In this document: piece after piece, positions 8,570 to 17,706 of the stretch
Position numbering within the stretch: the stretch's first letter is position 1
Layout of the letters: each line of letters opens with the position of its first letter
Assembly (NCBI GenBank): GCA_013815325.1
Contig: JACDGM010000011.1
Location: 1-55,274 of the forward strand
DNA from: Chthoniobacterales bacterium
Lineage (GTDB): Bacteria > Verrucomicrobiota > Verrucomicrobiia > Chthoniobacterales > UBA10450
Direction of reading: 5' to 3'
Length of the DNA: 55,274 nucleotides
The notes under the pieces: generated by a model
What the model saw: only the letters and a program-made list of their open reading frames with translations
What the model was told of the DNA's origin: nothing
Database searches by the model: none
Program-made: the position numbers and the translations under genes

Positions 8570-10441
8570 CTATACCGCGACAGCATCTCTTGGAGAATCG
8601 TCTATACCTTCCGGCATTCTCGCAAGATCCCGAAAAAGAAGTCGCTCGACGGCTTCCAATGTTAGAACTGCGTTAATAGCCGAGATATAGTTTCCATATC
8701 CTTGGGTATGGGCTTTGGCCATATGCCCGACAAATCCCGCCCTCCAGAAAGGACTATGCTGAGCACTCGAATCAGTTAGAACGCGAAGCACGTATGGAGC
8801 GAGCTCATTTCGGAACCAACTCCTGTAATGAAGAAATTTATGACGATTCAGAAGTTTTACCGGCGCGTCGAGCGCATCGACGACGGGGCTAAACCGCGAG
8901 AACCAATGAGGCATTCCGTCGTTATGATAGTAATCGAGCTTGAAACCTGCCTCGCGGAAGAGCCACAGGAGATTACGAGGAAACGGAGCGCCTTTATCCT
9001 CAACCCGCCGGTCAGTTGGAACCTTGCCAAGCAGCGCATTGTTATCTCTGATCAGCCTCAAAGCGGCTTGCGGAGACTTGCGAAGGGCAGTGGGCGCTTG
9101 GTAGGCCAGCGCGACGATCTCGTTGTCGAGATAGGGACTTCGCAAGACAACTTGGGAGCGGTTTGCCGCCATGCTGCCAAACAGGTTCCAGGGAATGTTT
9201 CGGAACGCGGCCGAGGTGATCGGGTGGACCTGCTCGGCGGCGAAGTCACAAACGGAGGCTTCGACCACCTTTTGGAACTCGGGGTCGAGAAGCGAGGGAA
9301 CGGGCAGTGCGGGCTTGAAGGTGGATACTCCCCTCAAAATTTCGCTTCCGAACAGTCCGGTCAGACGGACAGGAGCTAACTGCCGGGCCTGGCGATTAAA
9401 ATAGATTTCGTGCGCGCCCGTCACCCCAAAGCAGCCATCGGTGACGTAGACAGTTCGATCCGCGTGCGAAGCAAAATCCGAGAAAAAATCGGGACCGAAA
9501 CGCAGGAGGTGGTGCTCGAGACCGCACACCCTGGCCACTTGAGCAGCGATCCGGTCATCATATGTTTCTCCGGTCTGCCCAGTGAAGGTATAGGAAACAG
9601 GTCTATCAATATTTTCAGGTTCGCACGCCAGAATCATGCGCGTATCGAGCCCGCCGGTCAGAGCAATGCCGAGCGATGAATCGGTTTCGAAATAGCGCGG
9701 CAGAATTCGCTTCAATGTCTCGTCTAACTGATATTGGAAAGAGTCAGCCGAAAGACTGGGGAGCGATTCCCAGGTTTCGCTTTGGAAGTAGCGCTCTTTT
9801 TTACAACTCCGATCCCGGAAACTCCAGCGTGAACCTCCCGGCATGATTTGGATCCCACGGAAAAGCGTTCGCCATTCGAGGGTGCACCCGAAGGTGAGAA
9901 ATTGCGCCACACCCTCTGGGTCAAACTCCCTGAGGCTTGGCAATACGCGCAGCAGCGCCTTTGCCTCGCTGGCGAAGAAAAACGCATCCTCCGTTTCATG
10001 CCAGTAGATTCGTTCAGTTCCGTAGCGGTCGTTGAAGAGGAATGCCTTGCCTTGCTTCTTATCAATGACAAGGCCGCTGAACAGGCCATTCAGTTTCTCG
10101 AACATCTGCTGGCCTTGTTCCTCAAAGAGGTGGGTCAGCCATGCGCCACCCGTTTTGTCCCCATTGGGCGACTGACTCCGAAAGTCCCTCTGTGCTGCCG
10201 AATCGAAAAAGCATTCTCCAGATAACAAAATCGTGACGTCACCGTTTCCGCTACGGAACGGTTGCGCCGAAGCGAATGCATCCCTGTGGGCTACCCATCC
10301 AGCGTAGACACCAAGATCAGGCGCTGAATATATGCCGGAGGTATAGAACTGCTCACGTGCCAGTGTCTCGAGCATCGTCTTAGCAATCCTCTGGCACTGA
10401 GCCGCCGGATTGTGACTAATTATTCCGACTATACCAGGCAT
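8570..10441 (-). CDS. Asparagine-synthase-like protein lacking the glutaminase cysteine
   Basis: Protein of 623 aa with two-domain AsnB architecture. The N-terminal Ntn-type domain starts MPGIVGIIS. Active class II amidotransferases have Cys at position 2; here it is Pro, and the HRGPD motif is also absent. The C-terminal ATP-pyrophosphatase domain is recognisable by LTGGLDTRMIL (TGGLD at 262-266, canonical SGGLDS). It may therefore adenylate a carboxylate and use free ammonia or another amine, as beta-lactam synthetases and lasso-peptide cyclases do; this is inference. Exosortase/polysaccharide loci often carry AsnB homologues. It lies 48 bp downstream of the tRNA-like gene. Confidence 0.75.
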   Translation of the reverse strand: MPGIVGIISHNPAAQCQRIAKTMLETLAREQFYTSGIYSAPDLGVYAGWVAHRDAFASAQPFRSGNGDVTILLSGECFFDSAAQRDFRSQSPNGDKTGGAWLTHLFEEQGQQMFEKLNGLFSGLVIDKKQGKAFLFNDRYGTERIYWHETEDAFFFASEAKALLRVLPSLREFDPEGVAQFLTFGCTLEWRTLFRGIQIMPGGSRWSFRDRSCKKERYFQSETWESLPSLSADSFQYQLDETLKRILPRYFETDSSLGIALTGGLDTRMILACEPENIDRPVSYTFTGQTGETYDDRIAAQVARVCGLEHHLLRFGPDFFSDFASHADRTVYVTDGCFGVTGAHEIYFNRQARQLAPVRLTGLFGSEILRGVSTFKPALPVPSLLDPEFQKVVEASVCDFAAEQVHPITSAAFRNIPWNLFGSMAANRSQVVLRSPYLDNEIVALAYQAPTALRKSPQAALRLIRDNNALLGKVPTDRRVEDKGAPFPRNLLWLFREAGFKLDYYHNDGMPHWFSRFSPVVDALDAPVKLLNRHKFLHYRSWFRNELAPYVLRVLTDSSAQHSPFWRAGFVGHMAKAHTQGYGNYISAINAVLTLEAVERLLFRDLARMPEGIDDSPRDAVAV

Positions 10442-10489
10442 ATTTATCGGTTAGAAGGGAGTGAACAGTAATTCGCCGCGCGTGCGGAT

Positions 10490-10584
10490 TGGCGGAGAGG
10501 GGAAGGATTCGAACCTCCGATGCGTTTTCAGACCGCATAACAACCTTTTCAGGTTGTTGCCTTAAACCGCTCAGCCACCTCTCC
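10490..10584 (-). tRNA. tRNA-Ser-like gene (class II) with abnormal anticodon arm, possibly a pseudo-tRNA
   Basis: A 95-nt cloverleaf-like sequence on the minus strand. Acceptor arms are GGAGAGG (10584-10578) and CCTCTCC, followed by GCCA with an encoded CCA. It has a Ser-type D-arm (GCTGAGCGGTTTAAGGC), a long variable arm ATGCG...CGCAT and a T-arm with TTCGAAT. Two defects are visible. The anticodon helix AACAACC/GGTTGTT pairs perfectly around a six-base TGAAAA, so no seven-base loop with U33 forms. There is also one extra base between T-stem and acceptor. Read with minimal repair the loop would be CTGAAAA (GAA, Phe) rather than a serine anticodon such as GGA. Function is doubtful. Confidence 0.6.
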
Positions 10585-10626
10585 AGAAAAAAATTGCTCG
10601 TCAGTTAAGATCGTCGGCTACCGCTT

Positions 10627-11628
10627 TCAACTCAGTGCAGAGTCGAATGCGGGCGTTTCCTCGACGCACCGAAAAATCGGATGAGTTTTCGGGTTGTAAC
10701 CTAACTGGCTCATACTTCGCGCAGTAAGCCCCAAGATAATCAAATTGTCAACAGGGGTGATGACTCTCTTCCACCTCACCGCCGCGGCCGAATCGAACGC
10801 CTTCTGCTGCCTGCCGGTCAGACTCGATGGTTGATGCTCATGCCGGCCGTTTTGCGGTTCGAGCATCTCCTCCGCGAAATCTATTCCGATAAAATCGCAC
10901 AGCGCGACCAGTGTCTTTTTCGGATCTGCCAGCAAATCTTCGTACCGAAAAAGCCGGTAGTTTTCCATTGCTTTTGATTGCTGATGCACTCGTGCGCTCA
11001 GTCGATATTGGCTTATGACCAATCCGAGCGCCGCTTTGCGGATGGCCCAAGCTAGCCGGGGGTGGGCTGCCACCCTGCTCGCCGTGCCCGAGGGGTCGTT
11101 CGATTTTGACATCGCGAGCGCACGTGGATCCCGGGTGATGTGGACTATCCTGCAATTTGGAAACCACTGCACCAGTGCTGAAATATGGCGCACATCAACC
11201 GGAAACTTTACGCATGCTCTGGTGCAGCCACCAAACCGAACAAGTTCTTCGAGTAAAATCCTGGCGATCGAGCCAACCGTGCGGTCGGATTCCTTGATAC
11301 GGTTGCCGATTGCTTTTCCTAGCTGGGGATTATCGACCCAGTCCATGCCTTTGAATCGCCACATTGCCCCGCCTAGACCGGGAACCGATTGCTTTAAAAA
11401 GCACAACTTGACCAGCTGATCCACGTTTTTGTCATCCGCGAGATTCCCCACCTGAGTGCGCAGGAGATATCGGAAGTCTTTTTGCCGCGCAGGCCCAAGG
11501 AAGCGAGCCTCCGGCAGGCGCAGCACGCCTGGTGACATGGCTATGAGATTGTGCCACAAAGTGCTGCCGGCTCGGTGAGGTCCAACAATGAATACTGGAT
11601 CATTCATAACAGCAAAGCTCTGGGTCAC
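10627..11628 (-). CDS. Sulfotransferase family protein 3
   Basis: Protein of 333 aa. The PAPS P-loop is GPHRAGSTL (residues 16-24) and the 3'-phosphate signature ITRDPRALAMS is at about 164-174. The signatures place it in the broader Sulfotransfer_3-type group, different from the two sulfotransferases downstream. Two starts are possible: GTG 11628, which overlaps the upstream TAG by one base (TAGTG, reinitiation geometry), or ATG 11607, which puts the P-loop closer to the N-terminus as is usual. It is cotranscribed with the GNAT gene. The substrate is unknown. Confidence 0.8.
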   Translation of the reverse strand: MTQSFAVMNDPVFIVGPHRAGSTLWHNLIAMSPGVLRLPEARFLGPARQKDFRYLLRTQVGNLADDKNVDQLVKLCFLKQSVPGLGGAMWRFKGMDWVDNPQLGKAIGNRIKESDRTVGSIARILLEELVRFGGCTRACVKFPVDVRHISALVQWFPNCRIVHITRDPRALAMSKSNDPSGTASRVAAHPRLAWAIRKAALGLVISQYRLSARVHQQSKAMENYRLFRYEDLLADPKKTLVALCDFIGIDFAEEMLEPQNGRHEHQPSSLTGRQQKAFDSAAAVRWKRVITPVDNLIILGLTARSMSQLGYNPKTHPIFRCVEETPAFDSALS

Positions 11629-12623
11629 TAAGAGGCACCAGGGTGAGAAAGGCTCACTGGCTGCTTCTCAAATGAAGCCGCTAAATGCGCCGAACCGCGC
11701 CGCGCGAGTTTGCGCACGTACCACTTTGTCCTCAAGGTCAGCAACCACACCATGACTTGCTCGGGAATTACCGCTTTGGAGCCATTGTGAAGCCCAAGAG
11801 CCAAAGCGAGTTTCCCTAACAACGTTACTGGCACGAAGTATTGAGGCACCGGAAATTTTTCGAAGCCGACGCTCTCTTGAAACTTCCCGTGATCTCCCCG
11901 ACGCCACAAAGTGTAAGTGAAAAAGGGGATATTCCGTTCGGCGCAAATCTCTACCACTTTGGCAATCATCCCGTTCGTCGGCGACTTGTCACGATGAACG
12001 GTCTTGTCAAGAATCAGCGTCACCATGGCGTAACGGTCAGCCACCACGAACTTGATAAAGCCGATCAATTCTTTGCTATGATAGGCGGCGACGAAAATCG
12101 CCTCGTCCAAGTCAACGGAGAGTTCAGCCTTAACCGTCTCGAAATCTTTGCCATAGTGTCGGAATGGCTTGCCGCGCCTGACTGGAGATTGATTGTAGAT
12201 CTCTACCACTCCGCGCACGAACTCGTCGTTAAATTCAATCTGCTCGATCACAACTCCCAACTTCTGCGCTTTGCGCATCTTGTTACGAGCCCGGAACCGG
12301 ATTTGCTTGTCCCACCAATGCTTATAGGTCGTAATCGGTATGGCAGCGACGGGTTGCCACTCCTTATAATATGAATACTTGGCGTCGGTTTCAGGTATCC
12401 TCTGCCAAAATTTCAGCAGATCGATTCGGATCGGACATCGCTTAAGGGCGGCAAGAACGTCCGCTGGATTTTCTACGTCTTCCTGCCACTCATCTTTGAG
12501 ACTGGCCGTCCGCAAAAGTTTTCCTGAGATCAGATACGTCTTGTCGTGGATGCGAACAGCTTCCACGCTTACAGGCAAACCCTTCGGATAGATTGTCTCC
12601 TTGATGATCGTCGTCTCACTCAT
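11628..12623 (-). CDS. GNAT/FemAB-like acyltransferase
   Basis: Protein of 331 aa. The central part looks like an acyl-CoA N-acyltransferase fold: FRARNKMRKAQKLGVVIEQ (the basic segment typical of FemAB-like proteins), a VEIYNQSPVRRGKPF segment, then ELIGFIKFVVADRYAMVTLIL strands and a GHG-free acetyl-CoA region. Proteins of this type attach acyl or aminoacyl groups to sugar amines. The gene lies 3 bp after the asparagine synthase stop, so the two are tightly coupled. Amide formation on an amino sugar or uronic acid is a plausible joint role, but that is inference. Specific family not certain. Confidence 0.6.
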   Translation of the reverse strand: MSETTIIKETIYPKGLPVSVEAVRIHDKTYLISGKLLRTASLKDEWQEDVENPADVLAALKRCPIRIDLLKFWQRIPETDAKYSYYKEWQPVAAIPITTYKHWWDKQIRFRARNKMRKAQKLGVVIEQIEFNDEFVRGVVEIYNQSPVRRGKPFRHYGKDFETVKAELSVDLDEAIFVAAYHSKELIGFIKFVVADRYAMVTLILDKTVHRDKSPTNGMIAKVVEICAERNIPFFTYTLWRRGDHGKFQESVGFEKFPVPQYFVPVTLLGKLALALGLHNGSKAVIPEQVMVWLLTLRTKWYVRKLARRGSAHLAASFEKQPVSLSHPGAS

Positions 12624-12626
12624 GGG

Positions 12627-14528
12627 TCAAGCCGCTCCAGCAGCTAAAGTCTTATGTTTCGATTGTATTCCACGCAGCCACTGCTCCAGCATCACAAGGC
12701 TGAACAAAAGCTTGTGGTTGTCTTGTTGGCCCGACTGATGGGCTTTAAGCAATTTTCGAACCGGCTCCGGCTTCAAGAGCTCGAACATCATCGATCCATC
12801 ATCCATCAGAATTTCCTGGAGCTCCCCTCCCGCGGTGGCATCAAACCAATCGTCGACGACGTTCACGGCAAAACCGCGCTTCTTGCGGTGCATGATCTTT
12901 GGAGGAAGAAATTTCTCGCACACGCGCCGATGAAGCCATTTTCGGCTGCCATGGCGGACCTTAAAAGTCGCGTCCAGGCGCTGAGCATACTCCACCACCG
13001 TCCGGTCGAGATATGGCACGCGCGCCTCAAGGCTATGCGCCATCGAGAGCTTGTCCGCATACATCAATAATTCATCGGGCAAGGAGGACCGGATTTCAAT
13101 GAGTTGAAAGCCCCCGAGCTCATCCAAATGTTCCATCTGCGGGAGAAGCGTGCGCCAGTAATCAACCAGCTCCATAGGTTCGCTTTCAGGCAAAGCATCT
13201 TCGCGGAAAAGAGCTTTGATTTCATCGCCGGGCGCGATTGAGAACACATGCTGGTAGCGCTGCAGGCGATCGTCTATGCCGAGCGAATGGATTCCGCGCT
13301 TGAGCGTCTCGTTGCGCGGCAGACGCGTCATGGCGCTACCGAGCGGTGAGCGCAGCGACCGGGGCAGCGCTCGCCACCATCCGCCATAATGCACGCCGAG
13401 GTGCCGCTTGTACCCACCGAAAAGCTCGTCAGGGCCTTGACCAATCAGAACCACTTTCACGTCCTGGCGAGCACGTTGCGAAATGAAATACATCGGGACA
13501 ACCGAGGAGCTCGCCACCGGTTCTTCGAGTGACTCAACGATGCGAGGAAGGGCGGTCACAAACTCGCGCTGGTCGAGTTGAACGGTTATGTGGCGGGCGC
13601 CGAGCAGTCTGGCTGTCTCAGCGGCGTCAGATAGTTCATCATCCTTGTAGGAGTTTCCGTAACCAATGGTGTAAGCCGGCCAGGGGCCACCCTGCTCGTT
13701 CATCAAGGCCAGGAGCAGACCGGAATCAAGGCCGCCGCTGAGAAGGAGGCCGACAGGCACATCACTGAGCAGGTGGCGTTTTACCGCGGCGCGATAAAGC
13801 TCAAGTAGTTCCTCGATCGCTTCCGCCTCACCCTGTTTACCGGCGAACGGAACCGGCGCATAGTTATACCAGCGTTCTCTCCGGCATTCTCCCTCCTCCA
13901 CTATCAGCATCGAACCGGGCGCAAGTTTGCGAATTCCGCGGAAAATCGTCAGTGGCGAGGGCGTGTAGCGGAAACGCAGGAACAGATCGAGCGCCACCGA
14001 ATCCACTTCCGGGCTAGCCTTATCCGCGGCGACCACCGCGCGGACCTCCGATCCGAAAGTTAGGACGCCTGCGGTAATACGATAATAGACGAGCTTGATT
14101 CCCATGGCGTCGCGGGCAACCACCAGCCGTTTCTTCCGTACATCCCAGATGGCCAGTCCGAACATGCCATTGAGACGATTGAAGACATCGGTCCCCCACT
14201 CCTTGTAGCCGTGCACGATTACCTCGGTATCGGAAGCAGTGCGAAAGTGGCAACCAAGCTGTTGCAGCTGCTCACGCAGTTCCTTGTAATTGTATATCTC
14301 ACCGTTGAAGATGACGCTAACACTCTGCTCCGCATCGAACATCGGCTGGTGTCCACCGGCCAGATCGATGATGGAAAGCCTTCGGAAACCGAGACCGATA
14401 GAACCCGAGACGAAGTAGCCTTCGTCGTCGGGTCCGCGATGAGCTATCGACTGCGCCATTCGCCGGATGGTCGTCGCTTCGACGGGCGCGTGGTTTCCAA
14501 AGTTAAGCTGGCCGCAGATGCCACACAT
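12627..14528 (-). CDS. asnB: Asparagine synthase, glutamine-hydrolysing type
   Basis: Protein of 633 aa, normal length for AsnB. Cys2 follows the start (MCGICG), and HRGPDDEG (30-37), FNGEIYNY and SDTEV complete the class II glutaminase site. The synthetase domain has SGGLDS (264-269) for AMP binding. So, unlike the gene at 8570-10441, it should hydrolyse glutamine and amidate an acyl-adenylate. In exosortase-linked polysaccharide clusters homologues are annotated as XrtA-system amidotransferases, and the real acceptor may be a uronic acid of the glycan rather than aspartate. It follows the toroid-protein gene with a 2-bp gap. Confidence 0.85.
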   Translation of the reverse strand: MCGICGQLNFGNHAPVEATTIRRMAQSIAHRGPDDEGYFVSGSIGLGFRRLSIIDLAGGHQPMFDAEQSVSVIFNGEIYNYKELREQLQQLGCHFRTASDTEVIVHGYKEWGTDVFNRLNGMFGLAIWDVRKKRLVVARDAMGIKLVYYRITAGVLTFGSEVRAVVAADKASPEVDSVALDLFLRFRYTPSPLTIFRGIRKLAPGSMLIVEEGECRRERWYNYAPVPFAGKQGEAEAIEELLELYRAAVKRHLLSDVPVGLLLSGGLDSGLLLALMNEQGGPWPAYTIGYGNSYKDDELSDAAETARLLGARHITVQLDQREFVTALPRIVESLEEPVASSSVVPMYFISQRARQDVKVVLIGQGPDELFGGYKRHLGVHYGGWWRALPRSLRSPLGSAMTRLPRNETLKRGIHSLGIDDRLQRYQHVFSIAPGDEIKALFREDALPESEPMELVDYWRTLLPQMEHLDELGGFQLIEIRSSLPDELLMYADKLSMAHSLEARVPYLDRTVVEYAQRLDATFKVRHGSRKWLHRRVCEKFLPPKIMHRKKRGFAVNVVDDWFDATAGGELQEILMDDGSMMFELLKPEPVRKLLKAHQSGQQDNHKLLFSLVMLEQWLRGIQSKHKTLAAGAA

Positions 14529-14530
14529 GC

Positions 14531-15859
14531 TTAAGGAAGTTGAGGGCTGAGAGTTGAGAGCTGAGAGTTTGAAGCACCAGGCCCCACCCGTTGTTCGCGG
14601 AGGTAAAACGCCAGACTCCGAAAGATTTGCGATTGGCCCCAGCGATGCATTGGCACGTTATCCCAACCGAGATGGAGGCGGCGGGAACGGAAGGAGCCGT
14701 CCACCCTGACCCATCGATTCAAGATTCCCTGGACTACTCTCTCAAGCGTCGCATTCATTTCCGGGAAACTGCGCCGCAGCAATAAGCAAAGGTTGATGCA
14801 CTCAGCGCAGTCGTAGAGCTCACATTTGTAGACGGTGAGCCTAGGCGCTTTCGAGAATGGCTTCGGCATCCCATCCTCATAGAAAAGGTTGCGCAGATAG
14901 TAGTCGACCGCTTTGACGAGCGCTGCGGCAATCGCATCATCGCCAGTGAGACGGTGAATCTTCGCCAGCCCTTTCATGACAAAGCAGGTATGAAAATGAT
15001 CAACGAAATCGCGCACCCCGTCGACAGCATAAGGCCACGATCCATCCTCGTTTTGAGTTTCGAGGACAAAGCTTAGATTCCTTTGCGCGATCTCAAGATA
15101 ATCATCATTCGAGAAGAGCTGGGAGGCACTGGTCAGCAGAAAGGCTCTGTAGGCAGCCGAGTTGATCACTCCACCCTTATCGAAGGGGGTATAGGATGAG
15201 CTGCTCCCGTGCTCGGAAGTCTTATAGCTTTTGATGTCGTAAGCAACATGGCGGGCAATTGAGGCAAGGATTTCCTTCCATTCCGGTCGCGCCTCCAACT
15301 CATACATCTGCAGAAACGCCTCATAAGCGTAAGGAGTCGTTGTGATCAGCGGAGTTTCCCGTTTCATCAAGCCTCCGCGGGTGACCCAGTCGAAGGGGTA
15401 CCCCCAGCAATACTCCTGGAAATCTGGACAACGCGTCGCCTTTAGAATGTCCAGAAAATGAACGGCGCGATCAAAATAGTGCCTATCCCCCGTCGCTTGA
15501 TAAAGACAGGCGAATCCCATCGCGTAATGGGCGTCAGCGATCGGCAATCGAATCCGGCGGTGAAAAAGGCGGCGCGCCGCCGGCAGGAAAGCCTCGCAAA
15601 AGATGATAGGCGCAACCGCAGCGGTGCCGATCAAACCGGCATTGTAGTAAAGCGATTTCGCGCGACGACCGATGGAGCCAATAAAGAAGCTCTGATGATC
15701 CCACGAGGTCTCGCCGTGACGATTTAACCAGCGGGCAAAATTGTTAAGCGCGCCAGCAAGCTGGTTTTCCAACGCTGTCTCGGACTTCTGTGATTGGCCG
15801 CCCCGCCCCCGCCGGCTCGACTCATCCACCGTCTCACTTGCTTCTGCGTTTACACCCAT
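14531..15859 (-). CDS. Alpha/alpha-toroid protein (glycosidase- or epimerase-like), polysaccharide locus
   Basis: Protein of 442 aa without signal peptide. It consists of repeated helical hairpins with the motif ..YxxALxxLxxxTGDxxYxxxA.. (for example GFACLYQATGDRHYFDRAVHFL and AYEAFLQMYELEARPEWKEILAS), and a LETQNEDGSWPYAVDG segment like those of toroid enzymes and terpenoid-cyclase-fold proteins. This fold includes polysaccharide lyases, unsaturated glucuronyl hydrolases and the C-terminal domain of glucuronyl C5-epimerases. I cannot assign a catalytic residue set. Context (overlap of 10 bp with the deacetylase gene, 2 bp to asnB) suggests cytoplasmic modification of the glycan precursor. 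Confidence 0.55.
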   Translation of the reverse strand: MGVNAEASETVDESSRRGRGGQSQKSETALENQLAGALNNFARWLNRHGETSWDHQSFFIGSIGRRAKSLYYNAGLIGTAAVAPIIFCEAFLPAARRLFHRRIRLPIADAHYAMGFACLYQATGDRHYFDRAVHFLDILKATRCPDFQEYCWGYPFDWVTRGGLMKRETPLITTTPYAYEAFLQMYELEARPEWKEILASIARHVAYDIKSYKTSEHGSSSSYTPFDKGGVINSAAYRAFLLTSASQLFSNDDYLEIAQRNLSFVLETQNEDGSWPYAVDGVRDFVDHFHTCFVMKGLAKIHRLTGDDAIAAALVKAVDYYLRNLFYEDGMPKPFSKAPRLTVYKCELYDCAECINLCLLLRRSFPEMNATLERVVQGILNRWVRVDGSFRSRRLHLGWDNVPMHRWGQSQIFRSLAFYLREQRVGPGASNSQLSTLSPQLP

Positions 15860-17706
15860 TCGTCATCCTTTTTACCCAGCGCCGCAGTGAAGAGCACCTT
15901 ACCCTTGGTCACGTAATTATCGCGCACCTCACAAAGATAACGTCGGAGCATGATGCGCGCCTCCGAGCGGGCGCCATTCCATTCTTCCCGGCCTATTTCC
16001 GGCTTCTTAAAAATGACTTTTACCAGCGCGCTTTCGCCTGCTTTGAGCCGTGTCCCGAATGAAACCCCTTGCTCTGTTGCGTTCCAGTCGACCGACTGCG
16101 AGCCCACATGAATCTCCTGGATGGAAGAAGGCGCGGACTCCTCCCGGTTCACAGTGAAATCTTCTTCCTCGCCGGAGCAATTCTCAAGTAGCAGCTCCGT
16201 GGCAAACATTTCCACCTCGACCGCACCCTCAGATGGCCTGCGCTGACGATAGCTCCGGCGCACAACTTCGGTGAGATTGCGCCACACCGGCGCCACTTTG
16301 GAGGCGTTTAATCTATCTATAAAGTCAATCAGACGCCGGCAATGATCGCGACACGAATCGTGATGAATAACAAGGAGGACCGGCTTGCCCAGGAGCGCGT
16401 CGAAGGCAAAGTTTTCGATCCCCTCCCATGGATAACGCCGGGTAAAGAGCGGAAAATCACCGTACTTCATCACCGCCACGTTCCAGACATCGGAGATCGT
16501 AATCGGGAGCGGAGGTTCGTCTGCGCTGATGGTATCATTGTTCACTGCCGCAATCAGCTCGCTCTGCTTCAGCGCGGCCATGGCCGCTGCCGAAAAGACT
16601 CCTTGGGGAAAAACCATCACGCGGTCGTGGTGGATCCCTGAGCGCCTCTCATGCTCGGCCATTCGCGCCACCGCTCGTCTGATCCTGGCCGACGACTGCT
16701 GCACGTTTTCGCTCCCGAATTCCGCACGGGTATGGTCGCAGCCATGCACTGAAATCGAGTAGGATTCGGAGTTATCCAAAAATAGACGGACAACGTCCGG
16801 ATTACTTCTTCGCCAGTTCCAGGGAATGAAGGCAATATTGGCGGAAAAATGGTGACGCTTCATCAAGGACAGCAGCTCGCTGAAATCGACAAAGCCGTGT
16901 GACCGTTTCAGCAGCGGATCGTCGATGATGAGGCAGGCAGTTACTTCCGCCGGCTGCCAGCAGCTGAGTGCGAACGCCCACTTCACATATAAGGCGATGG
17001 GTATCGCCGTGAGAGCATGCTCGCGAATGTCGAAAATGCCGCGGGCGAGTTCTGCGTCCAGATCAACGATCTGGCTCGAAGTGGAAAGAAAGAGAGCAAT
17101 GTCGCGGTGACGCGCGAGAACGAAGGCCGACTGCTCATTCAATGAGATGATGCTCCTGATTCCGCGGCCAAATGGACCACTCAGAAGCGCAGTAGGCGAG
17201 GACGAGGCCTTGACACGGACTCCAGCCATGACTCCGCACAGTTCAGCATCGTCGCTGACAAGAAAATGCATTTGGGCCTTGCTGCCGTTACCTGCGTCGC
17301 CCGAGACCAGAACCCGACCACTGCCAAGGAGGTTTGCCAGCTTCTGCAGGGATGTTTCGTCTTCAGCGGAGTAGATGAAGGCAGAGTGCACGTTCTCCTG
17401 CCAACGGCGTGTCAGCTCCGGCGAATTCTCCAATTGCCTAACGAGCTCGAGGTAGGTCTCGGATGAACAGAACACCCGAATAGTGCGGGATGTCTGACCG
17501 CCGCCGAGGAACTCGTCGAACGGTTGCACAGACCAGGGAACTCCAAAGAAGTCCAGCAATTTGCCGATGTTCCTTTCGGCGCTCGACAATTCGCCCCGGC
17601 TTAGCAGTAATCCTTGTTCTGTCACAGTTGACTTATTCTTCTGCTTTAGCTCCCTCAAGGGTAAGCTCTTCAACAAAGCTGAGCGGCTTCTATTGTCCGG
17701 TGGCAA
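15850..17706 (-). CDS. Polysaccharide deacetylase-like (NodB homology) protein
   Basis: Protein of 618 aa. A NodB-type core begins at about residue 255: LIIDDPLL (D262-D263), then HGCDHT (H321, H325), matching the metal-binding D/H-x3-H motifs of family 4 carbohydrate esterases, with a later VIHHDSCRDH segment. Flanking N-terminal (about 250 aa) and C-terminal (about 120 aa, beta-rich) regions have no family I recognise. It would remove N-acetyl groups from the glycan, which could expose amines for sulfation or acylation. There is no ATG near the start; TTG 17706 overlaps the GT2 gene by 17 bp, and GTG 17625 is an alternative. Confidence 0.7.
   Translation of the reverse strand: MPPDNRSRSALLKSLPLRELKQKNKSTVTEQGLLLSRGELSSAERNIGKLLDFFGVPWSVQPFDEFLGGGQTSRTIRVFCSSETYLELVRQLENSPELTRRWQENVHSAFIYSAEDETSLQKLANLLGSGRVLVSGDAGNGSKAQMHFLVSDDAELCGVMAGVRVKASSSPTALLSGPFGRGIRSIISLNEQSAFVLARHRDIALFLSTSSQIVDLDAELARGIFDIREHALTAIPIALYVKWAFALSCWQPAEVTACLIIDDPLLKRSHGFVDFSELLSLMKRHHFSANIAFIPWNWRRSNPDVVRLFLDNSESYSISVHGCDHTRAEFGSENVQQSSARIRRAVARMAEHERRSGIHHDRVMVFPQGVFSAAAMAALKQSELIAAVNNDTISADEPPLPITISDVWNVAVMKYGDFPLFTRRYPWEGIENFAFDALLGKPVLLVIHHDSCRDHCRRLIDFIDRLNASKVAPVWRNLTEVVRRSYRQRRPSEGAVEVEMFATELLLENCSGEEEDFTVNREESAPSSIQEIHVGSQSVDWNATEQGVSFGTRLKAGESALVKVIFKKPEIGREEWNGARSEARIMLRRYLCEVRDNYVTKGKVLFTAALGKKDDEWV

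Noticed and set aside
10490-10584. Selenocysteine tRNA because of its 95-nt length
   Set aside because: There is no TCA anticodon, no eighth acceptor pair and the D-arm is of the ordinary serine type.
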